64,000 bases of DNA from Tetrastigma voinierianum (GCA_016808115.1 JAEQBH010000647.1:248001-312000), one strand, 5' to 3'. Counted from the stretch's first letter, positions 1-12,311 are shown. The notes: generated from the letters alone by a model not told the origin. Numbers and translations: made by a program.

Positions 1-2
1 CT

Positions 3-521
3 CTAGGATAATGGAAAGACTAATCGGATCCTCCTCCTGGGATAGCTGTGGTGGTGGTAGATGGGTGGATGTCTGTGGTGGTGGTGGATGGGAGGAGGGT
101 TGTGGTGGTGGTGGATGGGTGGATGTCTATGGTGGTGGTGGATAGGAGGAGGCCTGTCCAGCGTCACCCTGGGGTTCGACCGGGAGGCTAAACCAGGCCT
201 GATACTCCCGAAGCTCATCCTCATCCGAGGGTTCATTTCCCGAGTCATACATCGCTTCAGGTCATGGTACACCCGGCTTGTCGCGCTTGACCATAATGCC
301 TTAATCGAGTGTATCCACGCCTCATTGTCTTCTAAGGGCACCCCGGCTTGCTTGCATAGGCCGTAAATGAGAAAGGGGTGTCCGAGGTTCATCTTCGCAT
401 CCTGGTTATGGAGGATGGCATCCATTATAACCTTCCCCACATCAAAAGGTATGTCCTGGATGATGGCATAATTAAGGTGGCATAGCCACAAGCCATCACA
501 CATTCTGTTCGAATAAGACAC
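3..521 (-). pseudogene. Env-like / 'putative plant transposon protein' ORF fragment of Athila-1
   Basis: A 172-residue open frame lies between integrase and the 3' side of the element. The N-terminal ~90 residues resemble the extra ORF carried downstream of pol by Athila elements and annotated in plants as 'putative plant transposon protein'. Its function is unknown; an envelope-like role has been proposed. The C-terminal third is His/Pro-rich because the frame runs through a 27-bp minisatellite. No signal peptide or membrane segment is visible here. The frame ends at the window edge, so its true C-terminus cannot be judged. The similar but more broken region of Athila-2 (60448-62253) has the same position relative to integrase. 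Confidence 0.55.
45..150. repeat. 27-bp minisatellite coding His/Pro tracts
   Basis: Three consecutive 27-bp units (61-87, 88-114, 115-141) plus partial units on both sides each end in a GTGGTGGTGG run. On the minus strand they read as PPI-HHHH repeats. The unit is a multiple of three, so the array keeps the env-like frame open. Confidence 0.85.
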
Positions 522-1310
522 GATGTAATGAAGTGATGTAATACCTTAGGGATGTAGGCCAAATGTTTGGCCTAGAAGTGGACCGCATGCCCTTCACTAT
601 TAATCTTCCATTGACCCTGCCCGTTGGTCAATACCCTAATGACTTCAGAGTAGTCGGGCTGCACATGGAACCTATCAAAGGGCCCCGCAGGGAACTCCAT
701 TATGCTGTAATATCAATGATAGACTGCACCGAAGTCTACCAACACCCCGCGCACCCTAACCTTTCAAAACACCTTATAGCTTAGATTACGAATTCTCGCA
801 CCACACTTCAGGAGTACCGGGCAAGGAGGTCACATAGTGCCCACCATCCCACCAAGAACGTTTATTAAGAAATCCCGAGGTGGTGAACTCTTCCTAATGA
901 ATAACCCGCTGGAAATGAGGCCAACATCTCATCGCACTCTCATCGGACAAACTTGTCCCGGTTTCATAGCCACGCGGGCTCTTCACTAGCCCGACCTCTC
1001 TCTCGGGCGGTCATCTTTTTCCACTTACTCGACATTGGTGTGGCTCTAGACCTCCTAACCACCAGGGTAAAGTGGGACCGAATGGCTCAAATGAAGCCAC
1101 CCAAGCTTACTAAGGCAATTGAGCAAACACTTAGTGCACAATGGGACTGAGGGCTATGTGATTCTACCAGAGGACTTCCAATAGCTCGAAACACTCCTAA
1201 GGGCCTTCCTAACCCTAATAAGACCCAAAGAGCATGATAGATCGACTCCAATAGAAGGAATTTAGAACCTTCGTGGACCCGTAAATGGCCTGGATTAAGG
1301 CACCAAACCA
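522..1310 (-). other. Degraded region between env-like ORF and repeat array of Athila-1
   Basis: By position this is the upstream part of the env-like region. Only short frames survive on either strand and I cannot align any of them convincingly to a family. I see no RNA gene or terminal repeat. Confidence 0.4.
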
Positions 1311-1477
1311 GGTAGTTTAATGGGAGACGGAGGCTTTAGAGACGGGCTCGGTAATGCGGAAGGTCCTAGGGCTGGTCAGACAAATGGAGACGGGTGCACC
1401 GGAACGCGGCTGGCGGATCGGGAGCCCAAACTAGGGTTTACATGGGGAAGAAGACCGAAGGTTGTTGTACATAAAAC

Positions 1478-1740
1478 AGAGGCAACATCGCGACGTTCGG
1501 GCTCAACGTCACAACGTTCCAGAGGGTTTATTAGCCAACATCGCGACGTTCGCACCTACGTCGCGATGTTCCAGAAGGGTAATATCGCAACATCGCAACG
1601 TTGAAATCCAACGTCGCGACGTTCCAGAGAAGGGTGCCAACTGACGTCGCGACGTTGGGGTGAACGTCGTGACGTTACAGAGAGGGGTCCAAAATAGGGG
1701 AGCCAACGTCACGACGTTCAAACCCAACGTCGCGATGTGA
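1478..1740. repeat. Array of a CpG-rich 14-bp palindrome (AACGTCGCGACGTT)
   Basis: About ten copies of the self-complementary 14-mer or close variants lie 20-35 bp apart (for example near 1539, 1611, 1643, 1663, 1706). Most variants differ by CG to TG or CA, as expected from deamination of methylated CpG. Copies of the same motif occur in this element's LTR at about 8374-8420. Confidence 0.85.
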
Positions 1741-2142
1741 CAAAGAGGGTCAAGGTGACAAAAATTTTCAAAAAAATTTTGTAAGTTTAAGAGAACCCCT
1801 TGAATGAAATTCTAACCCCTTCGCACTCCTAATGAGCTCCTTGCCATTCCTGCTTCCATTGCTCTTTGGGTCCCGAAATGCATAATCAAAATACGCTCGA
1901 TTACGGAAAGAGAAGGACAAACTATGCTAAAAACTAAAAACACGCAAAGTTAGACTACGGAAAGAAAGATTTCAAAAAGCTTGGGTTGCCTCCCAAGTAG
2001 CGATTTGTTTAATGTCGTTAGCTCGACTCTCTTAACTAACGTTCCGGCCCTGACTACAATGATTCCTTACTCACCTCTATTCCCGGCACGCTTTAGCTAA
2101 ATGTTCTACTTGCTCAGATGACATCGCCCTCGACGTATGGCT
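1741..2142 (-). other. Athila-1 non-coding segment 3' of integrase
   Basis: No gene. The stretch around 1980-2030, reading GGTTGCCTCCCAAGTAGCG on the plus strand, resembles a segment commonly found just downstream of the integrase of Athila-type elements. This supports the position of the element end. Confidence 0.5.
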
Positions 2143-3074
2143 TCAACCGTTGCGTGTTAACTTGAAGGTCCCTTTCTCTGGGCGCATAATTTCCGCTCCT
2201 CCATATGGGAAAACCTGGGTCACTGTGAATGGTCCCGACCATCGTGACTTTAGTTTCCCTGGAAAAAGTTTGAGTCGGGAATTGAATAGAGGACTCGACC
2301 CACCGAACTCTTCTGGCGATATGTTTGCCGCACAGGATTCTGCCTTTTCCTTATATTTTCTAAAGATAAGCCTCATATGTAATTCATCTAATTCACTAAG
2401 TTGTAGCATCCGCTTCTCTCCTACTATTTTGCTGTTTATAACTAAACATGCAGTGGCCCAAAGATGCTCTGATGCTCCACTCTGACTAAGATGTGGCATG
2501 CTTTCCTTGTATTAACTATTCGTAATTTGGCGACATACCCAATGGTGTTTTAATGTCATCTCGTATGCCTGCAGTGCATCCTCAATCTTCTTCGACCAAT
2601 CCTTCCTTGTTATTGACCGTTTTCTCCATAATGGACTTTATCTCTCGGTTCGACACCTCTGCTTGCCCATTTGCTTGTGGATTGTATGCAAGTGATGTGT
2701 GGTGCCGCACTCCACATTTTTTGCAAGACTTTGTCAACCATCTTATTGCATAAATGAGTACCTCCATCTGTGATCAGTGCTCGTGGAGTGCCAAACCGTG
2801 TGAATATGTGGCTGCGAAGGAACTTGGCTACCACACTAGCATCATTAGTGCGTGTCGGTATTGCTTCTAACCATTTAGAGACGTAACCCACTACAAGCAA
2901 GATGTACAAGTTACTAAATGAGGGAGGAAATGGGCCCATGAAATCCATCCCCCACAAATCAAATAGCTCAACTTCTGGAATTGTGTTCATGGGTGGTTCA
3001 TCCTTTTTAGAAATGCTCCCCATTCTTTGGCATTTGTCACAGGTGGATACAAACTGGTGAGCATCCTTAAACAA
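2143..3074 (-). pseudogene. Athila-1 integrase, frameshifted
   Basis: Integrase inserts the cDNA copy into the host chromosome. Read on the minus strand from 3074, the N-terminal zinc-binding end (CDKC...), the 'ELFDLWGMDFMGPFP' start of the catalytic core, and a GGTHLCN stretch of the core are present. The core is then broken near 2750 and 2600 by frameshifts. The C-terminal part (2143-2320) carries the FNSRLKLFPGKLKSRWSGPF module typical of Athila integrases. Three or more frames are needed to cover the domain. It follows RT/RNase H in the usual order. Confidence 0.85.
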
Positions 3075-3639
3075 GCTAGGCTAGTAGAAACTTGATCAAG
3101 TACCTTATCGCTATCCTCTAGCTCAAAATGCCCCCACATGTTAAAGTAGTGGTTTGTAAATAATCGACCTCATTTCATCTTCTGTACATGTCATTTATCA
3201 CTTGGTCAGCACAAAGGTCTCGCATAAAATAGGTTCCTCCCAGAGTAGCTTCAAATGTGCAAAGAACTCCTTTCTTCGGGTTGGTAGCTAAATCTCCGAG
3301 GATCACCTTTGGCCACAATAATTCATAGCTCCAGAAAACCATGGAATTGGCTTTGTGTCTTCAATTGCTAAGAGCTGCTCATCTGGGAAATCATCATTCA
3401 CATGGACTCAATCTTACCCTCTAACCGAGGATGTATGGTCCGCGACTAAATTCTCTGCTCTTGTCTTTAATCTCTGTCAAATTCTTGCAAATGTATACCC
3501 ACCGGGTTAGTCTCGCTTAAGGCCCTTAGTCATTAGGTACTTTGTATAATGTAGTGGTCAATGTGCACTATTACCTTATTGCCAATCAAATAGCCCAATG
3601 ACAAAGGCAAAAACAATGTACAACTGTCTTTCGGTGGCA

Positions 3640-4790
3640 TACCTTAACCTGCATCATTCAAGGTCCGGCTAGTATAGTAGATAACTTGAAATATTCTTTC
3701 TTTCTCTTTTTCTCGCTCTAGCACCAAGCCCGATTGTATAGTACTTATATCACACATTAGCTCAAATGGAGGTCCTAACTGTGCTACTAAGGCCAGGGCC
3801 GATACCAATTTATCTTTCAAGACTGAAAATGGTCGCACACACTGCTCATCAAACTCAAATGTGGCATCCTTTCATCAGCAATTGATGCACCGCTATAAAT
3901 CCAGAAAAGTCTTAAGGAAACATCAGATAGAATTGCAAAGCACCCAAAGCTTCATGCTCTTTAACATGATGGTATATAGTTCTTCAGTTGTCAATTTTTG
4001 CTTGTCTACCTCTATTCTTCTTGCAAAAACTTGCCTAAGTACTACGCTTCAGATTCATAAAATGACACTTCTCCTAATTAAGCATAAGATCGTTTCCTCG
4101 TGATCTAATCAACATGTATATCTCAAGTTTTCCGTGAATTTTTCAAAGGAGTCCCCACATGTAAAAGTCATCCATGAACACCTCAATTGTCTTTTCAACT
4201 ATAACTGAGAATATGGCCATCATATACCGAATGTGCTCTGGCATTTCACACCCAAAAGGGCATCCTCTCGAATGAATGTAATCATAGGGCATGTGACTTC
4301 ATCTCTCCCCGACTCGGGCTATATAATATGATTGTAGTCGGAATACCCATCCAAAAAACAATAGTATTCGTGTCCTACTACTCTATCCAACATCTGATCC
4401 AGAAACGGCAGTGGAAATGGTCTTTTCGAGTGGCCTTATTCAATTTTCGGTAGTCAATACAAATCCTCCGGGCCAGGATCGTTTGTGGCAAAAGAATGTA
4501 TTATTCTGCTTTTACCATCATTGTTCTCCTTTAGGCACTACCCGTGACCGACTCTACCCATGCAACGTGAAACAGGATAAACAACCCCAACATCTAGCCA
4601 CTTTTGGGCATTCTTACGACCACCCCTTTTCATAGTTAGATTCAGCCTCCTCGTGCTTCCACTGTGGCCATGACCATCTTCTAGCAAAATTCGATGCATG
4701 CATATAGAAGGGAGAATCCTTTTAATCACCCAGAGACTACCTAAGCGCATCCTTGTGGATCTCTCAGTACCCCTCATAGCTTGATTTTCC
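3640..4790 (-). pseudogene. Athila-1 reverse transcriptase / RNase H, heavily frameshifted
   Basis: The N-terminal RT region (4538-4777, including KWLDVGVVYP) and the RNase H entry (3644-3838, with FELMCD and VIYYTSRTLND) are recognisable on the minus strand. Between them an FMDD-type catalytic motif can be read at about 4150-4180. Many stops and shifts separate these pieces. The enzyme would copy element RNA into DNA; this copy cannot. The order relative to protease and integrase is normal. Confidence 0.8.
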
Positions 4791-5159
4791 TATCGTCGTG
4801 ACGCCCGAAATAATCTGTAATGAGGCATTCCCAAGCATAAGCATACCTCAAATACATAGGTAGTGGCTTTTCTCCATCTTGCAAATGTTCAACGTATGGC
4901 ACCGACACATATTTTCTCCCAGAGGTTCATAATATTTGCTTCTATTAGGTTCAAATGAATCCATCCATTTTACATACTCCTCGGCCTCTTCTCCCAATTT
5001 TTCTGAATTACTCTGTACCAGGCTAGCCTCCAAAGGGTCAATGAGACCACTTTAGCTAGACACTATAGCCTCCACGGTCTCTACTATGAAGCACGTATCA
5101 CTCTCACGGTGTCTTACAAATTTTTCAACATTAAACTTGACTCAAGACTCTCAATTTCA

Positions 5160-5620
5160 ACTCTCCAGACATCAATCAACGCCTTCCAATTGCGAGAAAT
5201 AGTCTACCCAATATTATGGGTATTTCTTTATCTTCTTCCATATCTAATACAATGAAATCCAATCGAAGATGAACTTGTCGACCTTACTAATCCGTCTTCT
5301 ATCACCCCTGGATGCTTTAAGGACTACATAACCCGGGAGGTGAATCGTGGTCAGCGAGCTTCACCTAATCCCAGGTGTCTAAATATGGATAAGGGCATGA
5401 GATTAAAACTAGCTTCCAAGTCACACAAAGCTCTCTCAAAGATGGCTGCTCAATGGTGTGATAATGAAATCGCCTGCTCTTAGCTTTCAGAGCAGCCTTC
5501 CTCTCGAAGGATGGCACTACATTCTTCTATGAGAATTAACTCGGCCTCAAAGTCCGACAAAGATTCTCTTCGACAAGATGTCCTTCACAGCCTGACACCA
5601 CATTTGTTCCAAAGCACCAT
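5160..5620 (-). pseudogene. Athila-1 aspartic protease region, broken
   Basis: On the minus strand, DFIVLDMEEDKEIPIILG can be read at about 5208-5262 and a NLMPLSIF-like stretch at about 5370-5410. Both are conserved parts of the Athila Gag-Pol protease. No open frame spans the domain, and I could not find an intact catalytic D-T/S-G triad. It sits between gag and RT as expected. Confidence 0.6.
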
Positions 5621-6292
5621 CAACTGAATGCCATGTACTGAACACCTACAACTGGGTGAATCCATTTTCCAATGGTCTTCCTTATATTGGTACACTTTGC
5701 ACTGGGCCATGGGTTCAACTGACTGATTATCCTTCCCGCTTCTCCCATACCTGATCGCTCCTTTGTCTTATCATTCTGACTTCCCCGCTTCTACCTCCTC
5801 TATCATCAAGGCCATTCCTGCATTGCTAATTTCTCTACCCTTCTCAACGGATCGCTTACATGTTCATTCCTTTCGTAGTCGTTCACTTCTCGAGTTGCTT
5901 GGTAAGGAACTCGCTGCCTTTCTACTGTGATGATTTGGCCATTTGGCCCATTTACACCTCTCTAAATTCCTCAATCAGGCTTCATTGGTTCAATCAGTGG
6001 CCTCGGTGTCGTATATTCACCTTTGCCTCATTCAGGTATGCGTGAGGTGAGCATTTGCGCAAGGGCTTGTTCCAAGTCCACTTTTTTTCCTGAGGTGGTT
6101 CCTCACTGGGCGGTAATGTTGTTCGACCGTTCCTCCATCTATAACTCGACATCTGTTGTTCTAATTATTACGCCAACCTCGGGCCTTGACTCGGGTTCAA
6201 GAAGTTGCTGCTATAATCGACCATCAGAATCGATTCACAAACCTCGACTAGGCATGTTTCTATCGTTTTGTTGTCTCGATCGACATTCCAGA

Positions 6293-7170
6293 TCAAGAAG
6301 TATCTCCATAGGAATTCACATAAATCTCCATGGCTGGTGTCTCAATGCAGCCCGAGGTAATTTTGTTGTCTACCAAGTCGCTTAGTGTTACGCGACATGA
6401 GTAAATCAGGATTTGCCGAGAACCTCGCGACCGTGCCACCCACGCTTTCACCGGGCAGGTGATCCTATCCCTAGGCCACTGATTGGTGTTAGTAGCAGCG
6501 TCCTCCAGGATTTCATATGCTTGGTTCGTAGTCTTCTTCATTAGCGCACCTCCTGTCGAGGCATCAATCACTGTTCTAGTTGCATCCCTCAGACCATTAT
6601 AAAAAGTATGGACTTGCATCCATCTGGTCAACCTATGGTGTGGGCACCTCCTTAACAGTTCATGAAATCTATCCCATGCCCCGCCGTTCTCTCTCCCGTG
6701 CCGTTCAACGTATTGATCTCTTGCAATCGATCGTGCAATCTTTTTGTAGGTGGGAAGAACTTTGTCAAAAACTTCTGCACTAGGTCGTTCCATGAAGTAA
6801 TGGAATCCAGTGGCTGACTTGTCAACCAGTGTTTAGCTCTATCACCAAGTGAGAGCGGGAACAATCTCGGTCTTAGTGCTTCTTCAGTTACCCCATTATA
6901 CTTAACCGTGTCACATACTTGGATGAAGTTGGTCAAGTGCATATTCGGATTCTCACTTGGCAATCCGTGGAATAGGAGGTTCAAGCATCCAGAAGGGCAT
7001 CACTCGTTGTTTGCCCGAATGGGTGGTCTACTGACAGCCAGATGAACAATCGTAGGTGGTAGGCAAACTCTTCTAACAACCCGACAGATCATCCGCTGAT
7101 AAATGGCTTCAGCGCCGAATATTATTCCCATTGTGACCCCCTTTGTGGCTCATTTTTCCTCGCTTTCAGC
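6293..7170 (-). pseudogene. Athila-1 gag (capsid) remnant
   Basis: Two overlapping minus-strand frames (6652-6984 and 6293-6793) cover the retrotransposon gag domain. The first has HLTNFIQVCDT, RLFPLSLGDRAKHWL and a KFFPP stretch. The second has DRFHELLRRCPHH, VHTFYNGL and a GGALM-K-T-AYEILEDAA region. Together they make a typical Athila capsid interrupted by one frameshift near 6660-6790. The start is unclear because the segment upstream to about 7170 has no good frame. Confidence 0.85.
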
Positions 7171-7451
7171 CATGATCTGCTTACATTGCTTTTGCATGAT
7201 CAAGTAAGATTTCTGTGTTGTGCTTCTCTTTGTTCTCTGCGTGAACGGTGTAAGGCTCTTTCCGATTCAGGATCAAACAGATGTAGTTCAACTTGACCCC
7301 GACTTTGCATACACTCATTGTAACCTGGACTGCAATCATACGCGAAACATAAAGACCAAATTACAAGCACTTGTAAAAGCAAAATAAAATAAAAAGGAAA
7401 ATTCTAGAGTAATATCTAATTGCCTCTTGTCACTATCAACACTAAAATTTT

Positions 7452-7474
7452 CCTCAAGAACGCCCACCAAAACT
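7452..7474 (-). promoter_or_regulatory. Primer-binding site of Athila-1 (decayed tRNA-Asp type)
   Basis: Directly inside the 5' LTR the minus strand reads AGTTTTGGTGGGCGTTCTTG. Its position and partial match fit the TTTGGCGCC-type tRNA-Asp primer site common in Athila elements, with several substitutions. Confidence 0.55.
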
Positions 7475-8591
7475 TGATGTCAGAGGTTTGATGTAAAATC
7501 AGATGTAGCACTCATAAAGAAGTGCACGCTAGCGTATCAAGTAATAGTAGTGTACCTAAGTACGAATATCGATCCACGGGGAGAAGTGCGTTGACTACTG
7601 AAATTGGCCTTATAATATTATCTGGACGAAACTCTGAATGGCTATCTAACTAAAGTAGGAGATTAAAATGAAAGCTAAGTTAATTTGGGAAATATCACGT
7701 GGAAGATTCAGATTTGTCTCCCCCTCGCCACTTTTGATGCGGATCATTACCTATAGGAATTACTATTCGGCCATTAATGACTCGCGATGACGTAAGTGAT
7801 CGTGCCTACGAGATACCCCTCTTCTCAGGTGTATCCGCCTTATCTCGCCGCAGGGTCACGCTTCGACCAAACACTTAAATTTTCATACCTTAATTGCCAC
7901 TCTCAAAATCGGGATATCTCTATTTACCGATTTAACTGTGGTCGTGCCGGTCTGTGATCCCTGGGAACTCTATTCTCATCTTCTGATACCCAGAGGACTA
8001 TGTCAATGTTAGCTGACACATGTATTTAACAAATCACAGATATAGAGCATATCAATGCAAATCATAAATAAACTTAATAATATAATTTTAAACCTTAATC
8101 CATTTAATTGTGACAGGGTTCAACAAAACCCTAGATAGAAATCTAGAACATAGTAGAACTGGATATACGCATCATTCTATAAATCATCAGTCGTTTATGA
8201 GAAAAGAAGAAATACAAAAACAATGCCTTTTTCAATGATCCGAGTCGCCATCGCTTCCGCTTTCCGCGCCCGGGCCGTATGTTCGATGCCCTCGAAATTA
8301 GTCCTGCTTTTATGATTCTCAGGTGCAAAATGACGCCGCACGCTAATACTTGTTGACTTTTCTTTGTTGACCAAGCGTCGCGACGTTGCGACGTCACAAC
8401 GTTGGAACGTCGCGACATGTCCAGTTTTTCTCCTGCTTCTTCTTTTCAGCTCCAAATTGCCGAAAACCACCCTCTTCACCTGCAATTCACAAAAAATAAA
8501 AAAAATCAGATATTAGGCTATAATGTGCTTATTTAAATGTAAAATCAACTAAAAACATAAAGCGGACGTGGGTATAATATGAGTGTTTTAG
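7475..8591 (-). repeat. 5' LTR of Athila-1 (1117 bp)
   Basis: The boundaries are TGATGT (7475) and CTCATCA (8591), so on the element strand the LTR starts TGATGAGTGCC and ends CA. Its inner end carries the segment around 7540-7590 (CACGCTAGCGTATCAAGTAA and following) typical of Athila LTR ends. The 3' LTR partner is outside the window, so identity between the two cannot be measured. The LTR holds three copies of the CGTCGCGACGTT palindrome near 8374-8420. Confidence 0.75.
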
Positions 8592-9600
8592 GCACTCATC
8601 ACCACGCCAGTGAGCATCGGTATCAAGGAGTTTCGACAACCACGAGTATTTTCTCCCACTTGATTTATTCTTCAAGAGCCATTTTAATGGTTATGATGTC
8701 GGGGTTTGAATGGCCGCTATCTCGTTTCTGCAAACTGACCGAATGGCTAAATCCATAGGTAGTTTCGGGATGCCAAACAAATCGACCGTGGACCTGCTTG
8801 CGGTGTGGCTTTGTGTATTGATATGTTATTGCTATGATTGAATAACATGTGTGTTGTTTGTGTGATGCTTTGGGCTCTAAGATTGACTGCCGGATTGTTT
8901 ATTAGCCCATGTGAGCTAATTTTGGGTGTTATTGCTATGAATGAATAACATGTTGTTTTGTATGAATTTCGTTAATATATGCATGTTTAATATATTATTG
9001 CATTTCATATGCAGACCAGAATCCTGTAACAAGAGGGTATGAGTGCATAACATGAAACAAACACGGGTTGTCAAATGAATTTCATGGGAAGATTTTCAAG
9101 AATTTTCCCTGGTATTGGTCTGAATGTTTCTCATCTCCAAGCAAGACCACACTGCTTTCAGAGTTATCGAACAATTCAATTTCTAGGGAGGGTTCAATAA
9201 AATTTATCTAAAATTGGTATTATATTTTCAAGAACAAAAACCTTTTTTTTTTTTTTAAAAATGTTGTTTTCTCACTTGGCTTAGACATGTGAAGGGGCCG
9301 TGAGGGCCTGCAGCGGAAAGGTGAGTCATTCCTCATCCTTAACAATACGTAGACATTCGAAAGAAGGACTTGTATGTTTTACTTGAATGTTGCAGTGTGA
9401 CTGTACTGTTAGGTGAGCAGAGTAACCCAATGTGAGAAAATATCACTACAGAGCATCGCTTCACCTCATCGCGTATCCCTTTCGCATGTGCGAAAGATTC
9501 GCAAGACGACGCTCAGAGGTCTTTTTGATAAGAAAGCCGACATGTGGCTTTGATTTTATATTTTTGTAAACATGTATGAAACATTCTGATCAATACATGC
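8592..9600 (+). repeat. LTR-L copy 0, middle part, interrupted by Athila-1
   Basis: It aligns with about the last two thirds of the complete LTR-L copies (for example 45690-46740). Shared landmarks are GGAGTTTCGACAAC, the TGTTATTGCTATGA...AATAACATG block, TTAATATATGCATG, and the AAGCCGACATGTGGCT...TTTGTAAACATGTAT block. The head lies left of Athila-1, outside the window. The last ~210 bp of LTR-L are missing. Confidence 0.8.
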
Positions 9601-9601
9601 T

Positions 9602-9863
9602 CCACAAGACCCATGCCATGTGTCATTCCCCTAAGGTGCCATGTGGCATCCACATGCTCATGCCATGTGTCACCCGACACCCTGTCTTTGAAAACGCAAA
9701 TTTCTCGACCGTCTCATAATCCGACGAATTTGATGGGGTAACTAGATTTCGCGAGACACCCAACTAAGTCCGTTGCCTTCCAAGATTCTAGAAAATTTCC
9801 GCCTAAATCGAAATTATCGTTTTACCATTTTTTAAAAAAATTGAATTTTTCCCGAGTTTTACA
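9602..9863 (-). repeat. Inverted head of an LTR-L copy
   Basis: The reverse complement starts TGTAAAACTCGGGAAAAATT and follows the first ~260 bp of LTR-L, including the AAAATGGTAAAA and ATAATTTCG landmarks and a GGGTGTCGGGTGACACATGG stretch. It abuts the truncated forward copy 0, so the two pieces form an inverted join. Confidence 0.75.
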
Positions 9864-12311
9864 TTAATCTTTTGAGAAATAAGGGATATAAAAATTAGGA
9901 AATCAATTGATAAATATCTCTTTTTCATATTTTTCATTTGTATTTCATGTTCAGGAACAACTTCAGTACATAAACAACTAATCTATGCTTTTAGTACTCA
10001 AAGATAAAAACTTAAATATTTATTAGTAAGATATCTCAGTTTTTCTCATATGAGTTTTAAAACTCTCTCATCTATATAGTTCCGATCGTTTTAATACTGC
10101 AAACGGTATTTCTGGCCGCTTCACAATATGGGCTAAGCGCGGGACCCATTGAATAGTCGATCTAAAAGATCATGGTACTCACAATGAGAAATGTTACAAA
10201 TTTAGAGTTTTTTTTTTTTTTTTAAATAGTTGATCGAATCAAATTTAGTTAGACATACAAAGATTGGGAAAGAAGTTAAGCAATTGCCGTATCAAAGAAG
10301 GAATTGACTTGGTCATGTATGCCATTTTCTGATGTCGTATTCTTAGAGTTTGTTGGTATTGGTGACCCCGAAGTTTGTTGGTATTTCTTTTTATAAATTG
10401 CTTTTGACCCAAGAAAAAAAAAAAAAAAAAAAAGTTGTTTTTGACCAAGTAGAAAGAACCATCACATAAAAGGGAATGATGAAATTACCAAAACATTCGC
10501 AGATACTACCCAGCAATTGTTTCCTTGGGCAAGCAGTTTGGTAGATGCAGTAGTTTGCCATTTTTCAGTGTCGCAAATAACATTGTTTTTTTTATACGTA
10601 TACAATTTTATGCTATTGGGACCTGAATCTCGGTTTTCTTCTCTCCTTATGCTCACTCTAACCCTGAGCTAAAGCTAGAAATCATCGGCTCGCAAATAGC
10701 ATTATTAATTTCCGTCAATTGTGTGAATGTTAATCCAACTAAAACCATTAGTGGCTTCTCGTCCGAACATTATATTGTCTATTAATTTTTAGAGTCTTAA
10801 GTTTTCAAGATATTCTAGGATATTTCATCCAAACCCATCTTTGGGTAGCATGGAATTGGAAAAAGTTGGAATGATAAATACTGAAATAATTTATCTAGAG
10901 GCATGATTAAGTGTTAAACGGGTGAGATGAATTTATAGGATATTTCAGATTTGAATCCAAGCACGGTATTACAACGATTTTAATGCAAAATGAATATAAA
11001 TAAATAAAAAAATTAAAATAGTACTAAGAATTTATTTTTCTGAAAACAAAAATTATCATATCATTGAACAAAATTTAGATACTTCCTTAAGAGGTGTTTG
11101 ATAAACTGAAATAAGAAACGGGAATGATTATATTGTTTTCATTCATGTTTTTTGTGAAATAAAAAAATATTGTTTATTCCATTTGAATGTTTTAATAAAC
11201 TCGAGAGTTTATCATCTAACATGTAGATGATATGATTCGAATTTCGCATTCGAGTCTTGAAAATGCAGTTGTACTATGTGGTAGAGATTTACCGTTCTTG
11301 TGATTCTTCTCAACTTGTATGAAAATTAGTTTAAATATTGTATGATATAAAGACATTTTTCGTGTATTCACGGACTCGCTTAAGACTCCTAATGGTGTGA
11401 CAAAAAAAAATACTAATAACACGGCCTTACATTTATATATTCTTTTTAGGTCCACGATCATATCACCCTAACATATATACAAGCATTCAATTATTTTTCA
11501 ATAAAAAAATTGCAAGTATTTGGTTTTTTTTTAAGCGAATCATTCTACATTTCACTTCCTAAACACGAGAATTAGGGAGGAAATTCCCTATACCAAATGC
11601 CCATTAAAAATGAATATTTCTTTCCCTGCAAACACTCTTCTTTTAACTTAATAAAAGAAATATCAGTAGTCAATCTTCAAATGTAAAGAATAATAATAGA
11701 TAAAAGGAAAAAAATTTAAAGCACAAATCCTCACTAGCTTCAACAATGACTGACTTTTCTCTCAAGGAAGATCACTAATGTATGGCGAAATTGGATATGT
11801 AGTATATAATATGTAACACTATACATTGTCTAATACCTTGTATTATTATTATTATTATTATTATTATTAAAATTTCCTTAGAGACCAAGTTTCTCGGAGT
11901 ATCCGAAGGTTCCATCCACCGTTGGATTATCCTTTCATGAGTGAGAAGGAGGCAATCGCCATGGACAAAGCTTAGCCACCAAGGTTAAATCAGCCAGCTC
12001 TGATCTTTACCAGTTTATAACCATTTTTCTTTCATTCATATTTATCAGACGACGAAGTTCTTCATCACTAGCAGAACTTTCGAAACCTGAACCTGAACAT
12101 ATTTATCTATGGTTAAATCGCCATCGACCATTTACTCCAGTTCCCATTCAATTCATTAGCAGAACTGAACCTGCTCTTTCCCATCACCCGCCCCTATCTA
12201 AGCGCTTACTTCTCTTCTTTCTGAAGCTGTAACCAAGTAATTGCTCAATTATTTCTGAAAAGAATCCACAATTTTAATAAAAAAACTTTGAAGGATTAGT
12301 CGCTTAACCCG
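9864..12311. other. Intergenic AT-rich DNA upstream of the Ca2+-ATPase
   Basis: I see no gene or recognisable element. There are homopolymers (T17 near 10206, A22 near 10410), the ATT microsatellite at 11841, and short frames that look random. It probably includes the distal promoter of the downstream ATPase. Confidence 0.5.
11841..11868. repeat. (TAT/ATT)n microsatellite
   Basis: About nine uninterrupted trinucleotide units lie in the ATPase upstream region. Confidence 0.95.

Larger units (their letters stand above)
1..8591 (-). mobile_element. Athila-lineage Ty3/gypsy retrotransposon (Athila-1), 3' end outside window
   Basis: Read on the minus strand the order is 5' LTR (7475-8591), primer-binding site, gag, protease, RT/RNase H, integrase and a downstream env-like region, which is the Athila layout. 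All coding parts carry stops and frameshifts, so the element is non-autonomous as written. The 5' LTR ends at ...CTCATCA (8591), and the next bases are the middle of an LTR-L copy. The element therefore inserted into that LTR; its target duplication would be CCACG (8592-8596), but the partner lies left of the window. The lineage call rests on the gag, FMDD-type RT and integrase C-terminal similarity together with the env-like ORF. Confidence 0.85.

Noticed and set aside
1462..1740. CRISPR-like array
   Set aside because: The repeats are short palindromes with irregular 20-35-bp spacing inside a plant retrotransposon. No cas genes and no prokaryotic context.
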